Positions 19,401-27,060 of a stretch of DNA of 64,000 bases are shown piece after piece. The first letter of the stretch is position 1. Every line of letters starts with the position of its first letter. Origin of the DNA: Bifidobacterium moukalabense DSM 27321. GTDB lineage: Bacteria > Actinomycetota > Actinomycetes > Actinomycetales > Bifidobacteriaceae. Made by a program: the position numbers and the translations under genes. Where the stretch lies: NCBI RefSeq assembly GCF_000522505.1, contig NZ_AZMV01000007.1, positions 1 through 64,000 on the forward strand, given 5' to 3'. A model generated the notes under the pieces. It worked only from the letters and a program-made list of their open reading frames with translations, was not told the origin of the DNA and did no database searches.

Positions 19401-20195
19401 GAGTCCCAACGTGCGCTGGAAGCCGAACGTGCCGCCATTGACGCAGCCTATGCGTCCGGCAACGCGCCGGTACCGCCAAGTTTCGCACCGAAGAATCCAC
19501 CGGTCGAAGATGATTCCTCCGACGTGGCGGACGCCACGCTGTTCGGTAAGGTCAAAACCAAGGTCGTGGCCATCATCATCGCCGTCATCGTCGTGGCGGT
19601 GGCCTTGGGATTCGCCATCCACGGACTCACCAGAAACGGTGCCACGAATGGCTCCTCCGGCAATTCCGCAAACGCCTGGCCGGAAATGAATCTTGACGAT
19701 GTGCCATTCGGCAACGAAACCACGCAACCTTCCGATAACTCCAGCTCCGCAAACGCCGACTCCAGCCCTTCCGCCACGAAGCAGGCCACGAAGCAGGCGG
19801 AAGACAAGGTCATCACCAGCGACAAGAAGGCGAAGAAGGTACCGGATCCGAAGCAGCCGGAGAACAACACTCCTTACGAAATCGACTATCGTCAGTTCGT
19901 GTCCAATCCCGACGGGCAGCAGGGCTATGGCTACTACGTGCATCTGAGCCAGCCTCATGACGTCTACCGTCTGGTCATCAAGATCCGCTCCTCCGGAGGC
20001 CAGGGCTATGTGCGCGTCAACACCACGTCGAGTCCGACGCAGGGTGAGCAGGTGGCGCAGTTCGAGTTCGACGCCAGCGGCACCACCGACGTGAAGTTCG
20101 ATAAGACCGTGAATACGCAGGATATTCTGCTCTGGGTGCCTATGGACAGTCTGCCGGGCAACCAGTTGTACATCGACAGCTTCCAGGTGTTCTAG
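16482..20195 (+). CDS. murJ: MurJ lipid II flippase fused to a pseudokinase and extracellular domain
   Basis: 1237 residues. Residues 1 to about 545 are a polytopic MurJ/MviN flippase of the MOP superfamily (SLIMASGTAASRVTGQIRT start). After a linker comes a cytosolic kinase-like domain (about 590-820) that lacks the catalytic machinery: HFSIST replaces HRDxK and no DFG is seen, so it is a pseudokinase. A disordered segment, one membrane helix (about 1028-1050) and an extracytoplasmic beta-rich domain (about 1110-1237) follow. The architecture matches mycobacterial MviN (Rv3910), where the pseudokinase is phosphorylated and recruits an FHA protein. An ATG at 18228, at the flippase/pseudokinase junction, has GAAGGA upstream (see findings). 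Confidence 0.92.
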   Translation: MSSSVGRNSLIMASGTAASRVTGQIRTILLAWALGTTGYAANAYQAGSMIPQVIYTLVSGGIFNAVLVPQIVRTLKDKDAETKLNKLITLAITMLLGVTLLMAVCTPLLTKLYVNGGPDTMALANAFTLWCMPQIFFYGLYTVIGQILAAKDHFATYAWSSVGANVISCIGFGVFIALFGRASEQPVDFWTSDKILLTAGTWTIGVAFQALILFVPLTRIGLRYRPKLGIHGIGLRSMGPVAAWSLGIVGVDQIVNVILTRIATSAPYRAHQLYGMNQLDVAGNATYQNAYTIYMLPYSLIAVSIATAIFPKISKAVADGNIGEARSDLSSALRNLNLIMCFLATAFIVLPLPIVLALLPSVSVREALLISTPLLALGIGLPYASSYLVIQRTFYAFEDGKHPFIFMAITMGIQAIALIIGSALLPPTQWIILVGVAITVSYILPYPLLMRMLRSRFDGDIDGPHIMRAYAKATLAEIAAAIVGLLCRNAVYTLVGAHVGSDDGSMNWGQAVLAAILLTIIITVVYLAVLWVLRSEELTSVVSMVTSRIPGMRTTSPDGRISPVPATGSTRTNTPITEPKEPMKPQLGDTVSNRYVLVSPLREETGLQVWKASDHVLARDCQLFIVNSKKALSDVNAAASMLAISRDPHFTPVLQLQHVDDVALVITQLDSGISLSDYLSNPAMQPLSYEAMRSILGEVLEALRVLQQNNLTHFSISTDTVRLTRNGVQIADTPVSVMLADMSRVQSVNGRERLAIRQIAALLYAMLIRKPSTLATDFNLATIAKDAPMEFRVICKRGLELQEEDGFPTIPMATLAELDALLDHYQPLQTLTEADIALPSTDSQCSIVNVPVLQILDSDTIALPDKLVSSGSIPELNFEAPEPHTDLSDSKEAIAKGMAATSGAVKTLWANSKAVLSEEDIDGVVDDAATQFSFPITVTADSMPYGDDSETQLEKTGRIPVIGADGRVIQPGEESQRALEAERAAIDAAYASGNAPVPPSFAPKNPPVEDDSSDVADATLFGKVKTKVVAIIIAVIVVAVALGFAIHGLTRNGATNGSSGNSANAWPEMNLDDVPFGNETTQPSDNSSSANADSSPSATKQATKQAEDKVITSDKKAKKVPDPKQPENNTPYEIDYRQFVSNPDGQQGYGYYVHLSQPHDVYRLVIKIRSSGGQGYVRVNTTSSPTQGEQVAQFEFDASGTTDVKFDKTVNTQDILLWVPMDSLPGNQLYIDSFQVF

Positions 20196-20220
20196 GCACC
20201 GCGGATATCGCCTCATCCGC

Positions 20221-20268
20221 CAAGCCCCCGCGCATCCGTTCATCACGGAATGGCGCGGGGCTCTCCAT
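20221..20268 (+). terminator. hairpin after murJ
   Basis: A stem-loop with arms CCCCGCGC and GCGCGGGG, reinforced by CCGT/ACGG inside. It lies about 30 bases past the murJ stop and has no clear T run, so it is a weak terminator candidate. Confidence 0.45.
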
Positions 20269-20340
20269 ATGCCTTCGTTCCGCATGGCGGCACGAAACGT
20301 TATCGTGGTTGTTACATGACCCCCGTTAGTATGTGAGCTC

Positions 20341-22071
20341 GTGAAACAAGAAGACATTGTTGAGAACATCGCAGAACACGCTTCGGAATCTTCGGATCAT
20401 GCCCGCCATGAACATGTGCGCAACGTGGCCGACCTGTTCGTCGAATGCCTGGTCAACGAGGGCGTACGCGTCATCTACGGCATTCCCGGCGAGGAGAATA
20501 TCCCGTTGATGGAGGCTTTGGAGCGCGATGGACGCATTCGCTTCGTATTGACCCGACATGAGCAGGGGGCAGGCTTCATGGCCTCGACACAGGGCCATCT
20601 CACCGGCAAACCGGGCGTATGCTTGGCCACGCTCGGACCGGGTGCGTTGAATCTCACCTTGCCGGTGGCGCAGGCCAACGCCAGCACCATTCCGATGGTC
20701 GCCATCTGCGCGCAGGGCAACGTGACCCGTTCGTACAAGGAATCCCATCAGATAGTCGACTTGGTGTCGGTGTTCCGCCCACTGACGCAGTGGACCAGTA
20801 TGATCGCCACGCCGGGTTCGGTGCCGGAAATCATCCGCAAGGCCTTCTCCGTAGCGCAACGGAAACGTCCGGGCGCAACCTGTCTGATTCTGCCAGAAGA
20901 CGTGGCCGAGATGCCCGTTCCGGCAGGAATCAAGCCATTGCCGTTGCCGGACACCATGCATATTCGCCCGACTGACGGCACGATCGCACGTGCGGCCGAC
21001 ATCATCAGCCAAGCGCAGCATCCGATCATTCTGGCCGGCAACGGCGTGGCCCGGGCACACGCCGAGAATCGTCTGCTCGCATTGGCTGAACAGCTGAATG
21101 TGCCGGTGGCCACCACATTCGAAGGCAAAGGCGTGATTTCGGATCATATTCCGAATGCACTTGGCGTAGTCGGTTTCATGAAACATGATTATGAGAATTT
21201 TGCTTTTGATGAGGCTGACTTAATTATCTCTGTCGGATTCTCCATTCAGCAGTTCGATCCGAAGAAAATTAATCCGAACGATGATAAGACCATCATTCAT
21301 ATCAATACCTTTATTGAAGATACCGATGCGCACTATTCAACCGCATTGAATATCATGGGTGACATCGATCAGACTCTGGAGGCGCTGATTACCCGACTGC
21401 AGGTGAAGGGCATTCGCTTTGACGAATCGCACCCACTGATTCATGAGTTGTTGAATTCGGAATTCCGTTCATACGCCAACGACGATTCCTTCCCGATGAA
21501 GCCGCAACGCATCGTATACGACACCCGTCGCGCCATGGCCGACGACGATATCACATTGGTCGACACCGGTGCATTGAAGATGTGGATGGCCCGTCTGTAC
21601 CCGACCTACTATTCCAATACCTGCATGATCGACAATTCGTTGTCGACCATGGCATGGACGTTACCCGGTGCCGTGGCCGCCTCGCTGGAGCATCCCGGCC
21701 GCCCGGTACTGGCCGTGATGGGCGATGGCAGTTTTCTGATGAATGTGCAGGAAATCGAAACGGCCGTTCGCGTAGATGCACGCATGGTGGTGCTGGTGTG
21801 GGTAGACAAGGCCTACGGACTGATCAAGTGGAAGATGAACATTCACAATGGTTCGTACGAGGATGTCGATTTCGACAATCCGGATGTGTTGGAGCTGGCC
21901 CACAGTTTCGGCGCACGCGGCCATGTAATCGAAACGGCCGACGAACTCTACCCCACCCTATGCGAGGCGTTGAGGAACCAGTCCGGCGTCGATATCATCG
22001 CCTGCCCTGTCGATTACAGTGAGAACATGAAACTCATCGAAAAACTCGGCGAAGTCGATTTCAGTAATTGA
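20341..22071 (+). CDS. acetolactate-synthase-like thiamine diphosphate enzyme
   Basis: A 576-residue TPP-dependent enzyme of the acetolactate synthase family: N-terminal PYR domain (YGIPGEENIPLMEAL with catalytic Glu, TRHEQGAGFMA), central domain (IILAGNGVARA) and C-terminal PP domain with the GDGSFLMN cofactor motif. It resembles catabolic AlsS and related stand-alone large subunits more than IlvB: no IlvN-like subunit gene follows. It may condense pyruvate to acetolactate, but other 2-oxoacid substrates are possible. GTG 20341 is the start, with TAGTAT 8 bases upstream and no Shine-Dalgarno, consistent with a leaderless mRNA. A low-GC patch spans about 21181-21360. Confidence 0.82.
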   Translation: MKQEDIVENIAEHASESSDHARHEHVRNVADLFVECLVNEGVRVIYGIPGEENIPLMEALERDGRIRFVLTRHEQGAGFMASTQGHLTGKPGVCLATLGPGALNLTLPVAQANASTIPMVAICAQGNVTRSYKESHQIVDLVSVFRPLTQWTSMIATPGSVPEIIRKAFSVAQRKRPGATCLILPEDVAEMPVPAGIKPLPLPDTMHIRPTDGTIARAADIISQAQHPIILAGNGVARAHAENRLLALAEQLNVPVATTFEGKGVISDHIPNALGVVGFMKHDYENFAFDEADLIISVGFSIQQFDPKKINPNDDKTIIHINTFIEDTDAHYSTALNIMGDIDQTLEALITRLQVKGIRFDESHPLIHELLNSEFRSYANDDSFPMKPQRIVYDTRRAMADDDITLVDTGALKMWMARLYPTYYSNTCMIDNSLSTMAWTLPGAVAASLEHPGRPVLAVMGDGSFLMNVQEIETAVRVDARMVVLVWVDKAYGLIKWKMNIHNGSYEDVDFDNPDVLELAHSFGARGHVIETADELYPTLCEALRNQSGVDIIACPVDYSENMKLIEKLGEVDFSN

Positions 22072-22095
22072 TTTTCGTTGATCTCCCAACGATAT

Positions 22096-22129
22096 GATGC
22101 CAGCTGTTTCACGTGAAACAGCTGGCATC
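22096..22129. other. parS site inside a perfect 34-bp palindrome
   Basis: TGTTTCACGTGAAACA (22105-22120) matches the ParB-binding consensus exactly. It is extended symmetrically by GATGCCAGC and GCTGGCATC to a perfect 34-bp palindrome just past the stop of the acetolactate-synthase-like gene, so it could also form a transcript-end hairpin. Confidence 0.93.
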
Positions 22130-22252
22130 GTGTCGCCTTCGCCCTATCGGACCAATGCCGCATAGCTGGTTATCGGGAGAAACGATAACGGGTGGCAATA
22201 CGCCCTGAGCTCATACGGCGCGGCTTGGTAGGAGTGCCCGTATGGTGGGGTT

Positions 22253-23185
22253 ATGAATGATTTGCGAGATGTGATTATCGTCGGATCCGGCCCAGCCGGA
22301 TACACCGCTGCCATCTATTTGGGCCGTGCGGGATACCAACCCCTGATCGTCGCCGGGGCCCTGACCCCCGGAGGCCAGCTCGTCAACACCACCGAAGTGG
22401 AGAACTTTCCTGGATTCCCCGACGGCATTCTTGGCCCTGATCTCATGGACAATATGCAGCGACAAGCGGAGAAATTCGGCGCCGAAATCGTCTGGGATGA
22501 CGTCGTGTCCATTACCGCTGATGCCGAGTCCGGCACGAAAACCGTAACTCTCGATCAAGGTGACGTCTACGATACCCGAGCTGTGGTCGTAGCCACGGGC
22601 TCCCAGTATCGCAAACTCGGAGTACCGGGAGAGACTGAATTTTCCGGCAAGGGCGTTTCCTACTGCGCCACCTGCGATGGATTCTTCTTCCGAGACAAAC
22701 CAATCGTCGTGATCGGCGGCGGGGACAGCGCCTTCGAAGAGGCTGACTTCCTGTCTCGCTTCGGCTCCTCCGTTACGCTGATCCACCGCCGTGATTCGTT
22801 CCGCGCTTCGCGGATCATGGTCGAACGAGCCAAGAGTAATCCAAAGATCAATTTCATTCTTGATTCTGTAGTTGAAGAGATTAATGGAGATAATAACGGC
22901 GTTAATTCAATTTTAGTACATAACTTAAAATCTGATTACAGCGAAGTTATTTCTGTAAATGGAGTTTTTGTCGCCATTGGACACACTCCTGCCACTGCAT
23001 TCCTCGATGGTGTGGTGGATCGTGATGAGGCCGGATACATCCGGGTGGAGGGTGCCAGTACCCGAACCAGTGTTCCCGGGATCTTCGCCGCGGGCGACTG
23101 CGTCGATAGCGTCTATCGTCAGGCCATCAGCGCCGCCGGAATGGGTTGCCGCGCCGCACTCGACGCCCAATCCTATCTGCAGTGA
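22253..23185 (+). CDS. trxB: thioredoxin reductase TrxB
   Basis: A 310-residue FAD/NADPH enzyme that reduces thioredoxin. FAD motif GSGPAGYTAAIYLGRAG at the N-terminus, redox CATCDG (about residue 135), NADPH motif VVIGGGDSAFEEADFL and C-terminal IFAAGDCVDSVYRQ are all present. Its place next to parB matches the actinobacterial origin order, but no trxA or cwlM follows here. A low-GC stretch (about 32% by hand count) lies at 22861-22980. TATGGT 6 bases before the ATG suggests a leaderless transcript. Confidence 0.95.
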   Translation: MNDLRDVIIVGSGPAGYTAAIYLGRAGYQPLIVAGALTPGGQLVNTTEVENFPGFPDGILGPDLMDNMQRQAEKFGAEIVWDDVVSITADAESGTKTVTLDQGDVYDTRAVVVATGSQYRKLGVPGETEFSGKGVSYCATCDGFFFRDKPIVVIGGGDSAFEEADFLSRFGSSVTLIHRRDSFRASRIMVERAKSNPKINFILDSVVEEINGDNNGVNSILVHNLKSDYSEVISVNGVFVAIGHTPATAFLDGVVDRDEAGYIRVEGASTRTSVPGIFAAGDCVDSVYRQAISAAGMGCRAALDAQSYLQ

Positions 23186-23518
23186 TTCTCATATCGGACT
23201 TCATTTACCCATCATGAATGGTTGTTTGCCGGCATTCCGATTTCCGCCGTGTGTCCGTGGGGGCGGCATGTTACACACGTACTTACATAAGCCCTGCAAT
23301 ATACGTAACACAAATGCACTTACGAGCAGAGGGGGAGGCATAACTCTGTTTCAGACCGTAAGGACTTGGCCTGAGCGGCCCGGAGCGTATCAGAAACAGA
23401 GTTATGCCTCCCCTCTGCGGATACAGCGTCAGCGCAACACAACCGCATAAATCAGATCATGCGGCATACGAGCAGGAGAGATGCATCGTTACAACGAATA
23501 ATAATCGATGCAAGCAAG
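23186..23518. other. trxB-parB intergenic region, no protein gene seen
   Basis: It lies between the converging trxB and parB stops. It contains the long inverted repeat at 23326-23418 and, for parB (minus), two modest hairpins: TGCATCG/CGATGCA (23482-23512), and CCGCAT/ATGCGG (23443-23464) followed on minus by TTGTGTT. Short open frames here lack coding character. Confidence 0.6.
23326..23418. repeat. long imperfect inverted repeat, candidate structured RNA
   Basis: Arms 23326-23352 and 23393-23418 are complementary over 26 bases with a single extra G in the left arm. The loop is 40 bases and contains a small GGCC-TGAGC-GGCC hairpin. There is no T run on either side and no flanking target duplication, so a simple terminator or insertion element is not well supported. 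Only one copy was seen in the window. Confidence 0.7.
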
Positions 23519-24829
23519 CTACTGATGCTGCTGCATAAGGAGATCGACGATTCGGTTCATGTCGTCTTCGGACTTGAACACGATTTCGATGCGACCGTGC
23601 TTCTTGGAGCCCTTGATCGATACTTTGGTGCCAAAATGCTGCTCAAGACCTACCTGCACCGGAGTTCCCGCCCACGGATTCAGCTTGCTTGCCTTGGGTT
23701 TCTTTGGCTGATCGCTTTCGGAAACCTTCATCGACACGATTTCCTCAGTGCTACGCACCGACAATCCTTCAGAAATGATACGGGTGGCCAACTGCTCCAT
23801 ATCGGACTCAGTCGGCAATCCCAGCAGCGCGCGGGCATGTCCGGCGGAAAGCAGTCCCGAAGCGACTTTTTTCTGTACGACCGCCGGTAGATGCAGCAAT
23901 CGTAAGGTATTGGCGATTTGCGGACGCGATTTTGAAACGGACTTGGAAAGCTGTGCCTGGGTCAGGCCGAAATCGTCGATCATCTGTTGGTACGCGGCCG
24001 CCTCTTCCAGTGGATTCAATGCCACTCGATGCAGGTTCTCCAGCAAGGCATCGCGCAGCATATCGTCATCCGAAGTGGTTTTGACGATTGCCGGTATCGT
24101 CTTCAGACCCGCGATCTGCGAGGCACGCCAGCGACGCTCGCCCATGATGAGCTCATACATGCTATCCATGCGGCCATCAAACATATTATGGGCCTCAGAC
24201 GCATTATTCGCGCCTTCCTGCGCTTTTTCACGCTGCTCCTTGCGTGCCGCCTCGATTTGCTCGCTTGGACGCTTACGCACGACGATGGGCTGAAGTACGC
24301 CGACTTCCTTGATGGAATCGGCCAGCTCGCGCAGATCATCCTCATCAAAGATGGTACGCGGCTGATGTAGGTTCGGGCCAACGTCGCTCAGGCGCAATTC
24401 AACAAGATATCCGCCTTGAACCGGCAACAGCTCCGTTTCCTCGTCGCCCTTCTTGGAGGACTCGGTTTCACGTGAAACACCAGTCTGTTTATCGGCCGTC
24501 GGCTTGGACGTTTCCACCCCCAACCCGGAACCGCCGAAGAACATATCCGCGGGATGGGCGGTCTCATTCAACGTGATGGATGGCATGGCATTGCGTCGGC
24601 CGGAAGTCTTTTTCGCAGTTTCACGTGAAACACTCTTCTTGCCGGACTGTTTCATGCCATGTACGGCATCAACGGAAGCCTGTGCGGTAGCAACGGATAT
24701 CTTGCCATCCTGCGGTTTCTCGGCGGTCACTTGAGGTTCCTGCACAACGTCTTCGTGCTTCTGATTCTCTCCCGGCAAAGCGGGGAACAGTGCTCCAAGG
24801 CCTTTGCCCAAACGTGACTTCGTAGCCAT
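23519..24829 (-). CDS. parB: chromosome-partitioning protein ParB
   Basis: A 436-residue CTP-dependent DNA clamp that loads at parS and spreads to organise the origin. An N-terminal KSRLGKGLGALF ParA-interacting segment is followed by about 120 variable residues, then the ParB/Srx domain (LSDVGPNLHQPRTIFDE, GERRWRASQIAG, ENLHRVALNPLEEA), a helix-turn-helix (LTQAQLSKSVSKSRPQIANTLRLL) and a C-terminal dimerisation domain. Two parS sites lie in its own 5' coding part. It starts two bases after the parA stop, so the two form an operon. Confidence 0.95.
   Translation of the reverse strand: MATKSRLGKGLGALFPALPGENQKHEDVVQEPQVTAEKPQDGKISVATAQASVDAVHGMKQSGKKSVSRETAKKTSGRRNAMPSITLNETAHPADMFFGGSGLGVETSKPTADKQTGVSRETESSKKGDEETELLPVQGGYLVELRLSDVGPNLHQPRTIFDEDDLRELADSIKEVGVLQPIVVRKRPSEQIEAARKEQREKAQEGANNASEAHNMFDGRMDSMYELIMGERRWRASQIAGLKTIPAIVKTTSDDDMLRDALLENLHRVALNPLEEAAAYQQMIDDFGLTQAQLSKSVSKSRPQIANTLRLLHLPAVVQKKVASGLLSAGHARALLGLPTESDMEQLATRIISEGLSVRSTEEIVSMKVSESDQPKKPKASKLNPWAGTPVQVGLEQHFGTKVSIKGSKKHGRIEIVFKSEDDMNRIVDLLMQQHQ
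24464..24479. other. parS site within parB coding sequence
   Basis: GGTTTCACGTGAAACA: the palindromic core GTTTCACGTGAAAC is intact, and the first base differs from the TGTTTCACGTGAAACA consensus. Confidence 0.88.
24617..24632. other. second parS site within parB coding sequence
   Basis: AGTTTCACGTGAAACA: intact 14-bp core with one mismatch at the first base, about 150 bases from the other intragenic site. Confidence 0.88.
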
Positions 24830-24831
24830 AA

Positions 24832-25812
24832 TCAGTTCTCGTTTCTTCTCGCATCAATAGCCTGCAACACCGTTGGGGATCGACGTGCTATTTCCAGTGC
24901 AGCCTCGCAATAGGAGATCGCGCCCATGCCTCTCGGATCGTAGGCGATCACACTTTGATTGAAGCTCGGAGCCTCGGAAATCTTCACCGTACGTGGAATG
25001 GTGGTGTCAAGCACGATAGTCGGATAATGCTTTTTGACTTCCTCATGTACCTCGCGGCTGAGCAACGTACGTTTATCGAACATCGTGACCAGCATGGTGG
25101 ACACCAGTAGGGCAGGATTGAAATGCTCCTGCACCAAGCCAATGGTATTGATCAGCTGACCAAGCCCCTCCAACGCGTAATATTCCGCCTGGATCGGAAT
25201 CAGCATCTCCGTAACCGCACACATGGCGTTGATAACCAGCAATCCCAGGCTCGGTGGGCAATCTATAATCACATAGTCATAATGATGTTCGCTGGATTCC
25301 AGGAATTCATCGACGGCACGTTTGAGCAGAACGTTGCGATCGGCCATATCGGCGACTTCCAGTTCGGCACCACTCAAATCAATGGAGGCCGGCACTACAT
25401 CGAGTAGTTCGAAATCGGGGCAGGTCTGCTTGACGTCGGCAATGCTCATACGGCCTTCAAGCACGTCGTAGACCGACGGCTCCCCCGAGGCATGCCTCGC
25501 ACCAAGAGCGGTGGATGCGTTCCCCTGGGGATCCATATCAATCAACAGCACCCGAGCACCATACTGTGCCAACGCAGAGGAAACGTTCACGGCGGTCGTC
25601 GTTTTGCCGACACCACCTTTCTGGTTGGCCACGGCAATCATGCGAGTACGTTCGGGCTTGGGGAACGTCACCTTCTGCAAAGCACGGTATCGTGATGACT
25701 CATCGGCGATCTGTGCTCCCAATGGGGAGGAGCTCCCTCCGAAAATACGTTTGATGGTATCCGTTGCGGATTCCATAGACGTCAGGTTGTCTGGTCCTTC
25801 AGGTCCAGTCAT
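24832..25812 (-). CDS. parA: chromosome-partitioning ATPase ParA
   Basis: A 326-residue ParA/MinD-type ATPase that works with ParB-parS to segregate origins. Deviant Walker A KGGVGKTT, IDMDPQGNAST and Walker B VIIDCPPSLGLL are visible. GAGGAGGG 7 bases before the ATG supports the start. An N-terminal extension of about 55 residues precedes the ATPase fold. Its upstream region holds a DnaA-box cluster. Confidence 0.95.
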   Translation of the reverse strand: MTGPEGPDNLTSMESATDTIKRIFGGSSSPLGAQIADESSRYRALQKVTFPKPERTRMIAVANQKGGVGKTTTAVNVSSALAQYGARVLLIDMDPQGNASTALGARHASGEPSVYDVLEGRMSIADVKQTCPDFELLDVVPASIDLSGAELEVADMADRNVLLKRAVDEFLESSEHHYDYVIIDCPPSLGLLVINAMCAVTEMLIPIQAEYYALEGLGQLINTIGLVQEHFNPALLVSTMLVTMFDKRTLLSREVHEEVKKHYPTIVLDTTIPRTVKISEAPSFNQSVIAYDPRGMGAISYCEAALEIARRSPTVLQAIDARRNEN

Positions 25813-25889
25813 GAACTAGCCCTCCTCGATTACTTACAGTATGTTCAAGTTTCTTCATCTGGGTGGACATGCCTTACATCGTGCACAAA

Positions 25890-26043
25890 TGTGGATAACT
25901 GTGCATGACTTGTGGATAACTCATATAGTTCCTATCAAGTTATCCACAAGACAAACGTTGCAAAATAGCGGAAAATTTTTCACTGCGTTTCATGTCACCC
26001 AGATTGGTGGACAAAGTGGATAACTTCGCCAAAATGTGGATAA
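25890..26043. other. DnaA-box cluster between rsmG and parA
   Basis: Five DnaA-box 9-mers: TGTGGATAA at 25890, 25911 and 26035, TTATCCACA at 25940, and AGTGGATAA (one mismatch) at 26015. A low-GC stretch (25955-25985, GCAAAATAGCGGAAAATTTT) lies between them. The cluster fills the region from the rsmG stop to the parA 5' side. Confidence 0.85.
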
Positions 26044-26044
26044 C

Positions 26045-26794
26045 CTATCTCTTGTCAACCATCAGGATATGCGTCGCTTCAAGCCCCGGTCCCACCTCAG
26101 CCTCGACCACTCGGGGATGGATCCCGCCGTTCCTGATGATCTCCTTGGTAGCCTTATCGATTTCATCTTGTGCGGAACGTCCTTTCAATGCGATCAGACG
26201 ACCACCGGTCTCGAGCAAAGGCAATGTCCATCCGGAGAGTTTGGTCATGGGCGCCACGGCACGGCATGTCACCACGGCAAACGGATGTCTTATCGTGATC
26301 GGATTGCCGTCCAAATCAAGTACGGGAGTGGTGCGAGGCGTCCCTCCCCTCCCCCTTCTATTGGCCTTAGGACCACGTATGGCCTCGATCATCTCGTTGG
26401 CCCGTGCCCGCACCACCGTGACGTTGTCAAGCCCCATGTCGCTTACGCATTCGTTGAGCCATTCGATACGACGTTCCATAGGTTCCACCAGCGTGAATCG
26501 ATGATCCGGCAGACATGCGGCTGCAACGATTCCTGGAAATCCGCCTCCACTGCCGATATCAGCCACCGTCTTAAACTGTCTTTTTGCCGTCGATTTGCGT
26601 ACGAATGGCACAATGGACGCCGAGTTCAGAATATGCCGTTCCCAGATGATACCGATGTCACGTGGTCCGATCAGTCCGCGGGGCTCCCCCTCCTGTGCCA
26701 GTTTGGTATGAAAGATGCGCAACTTCACAAGCGCATCCCCCAGCACCTCTTCCAGAATCGGCGAATCATCAAGTTCGTCAGTCACTTCAGTCAT
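26045..26794 (-). CDS. rsmG: 16S rRNA m7G527 methyltransferase RsmG (GidB)
   Basis: A 249-residue SAM methyltransferase that modifies G527 of 16S rRNA. The SAM motif [16 protein letters not shown] and [13 protein letters not shown] are visible, and [20 protein letters not shown] matches the family. Loss of this enzyme gives low-level streptomycin resistance in other bacteria; here it looks intact. A short internal stretch ([18 protein letters not shown]) is a variable insertion. Confidence 0.93.
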   Translation of the reverse strand: MTEVTDELDDSPILEEVLGDALVKLRIFHTKLAQEGEPRGLIGPRDIGIIWERHILNSASIVPFVRKSTAKRQFKTVADIGSGGGFPGIVAAACLPDHRFTLVEPMERRIEWLNECVSDMGLDNVTVVRARANEMIEAIRGPKANRRGRGGTPRTTPVLDLDGNPITIRHPFAVVTCRAVAPMTKLSGWTLPLLETGGRLIALKGRSAQDEIDKATKEIIRNGGIHPRVVEAEVGPGLEATHILMVDKR

Positions 26795-27002
26795 GTTCTC
26801 TATCCTATAACTACAGGGATATCAATCCTCCCAACCACTCTCCGATGGAGGCACAGGAAACGAAGCCCCGGCATCTGCGATGGCGGGCGGAAGAGCGGTC
26901 ATGGTCATACTCCGTTCAAGACCGCAGGACCAACCGACTGATCGAATCTCAATGAACATATCCGCGGATGGACCGTTGCAATGCATCATCGACGTGCACT
27001 AC

Positions 27003-27030
27003 AAAAAAAAACGCCGCACAGTGGCGGCGT
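27003..27030 (-). terminator. terminator of the minus-strand rpmH-jag block
   Basis: On the minus strand a stem ACGCCGCC/GCGGCGT is followed by a run of at least eight T. It lies downstream of the jag stop, with a parS site between. Confidence 0.85.
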
Positions 27031-27041
27031 TCTGTTTCTTC

Positions 27042-27057
27042 TGTTTCACGTGAAACG
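27042..27057. other. parS site downstream of jag
   Basis: TGTTTCACGTGAAACG: one mismatch, at the last base, from the parS consensus. It lies directly past the jag stop codon and before the terminator. Confidence 0.88.
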
Positions 27058-27060
27058 AGC

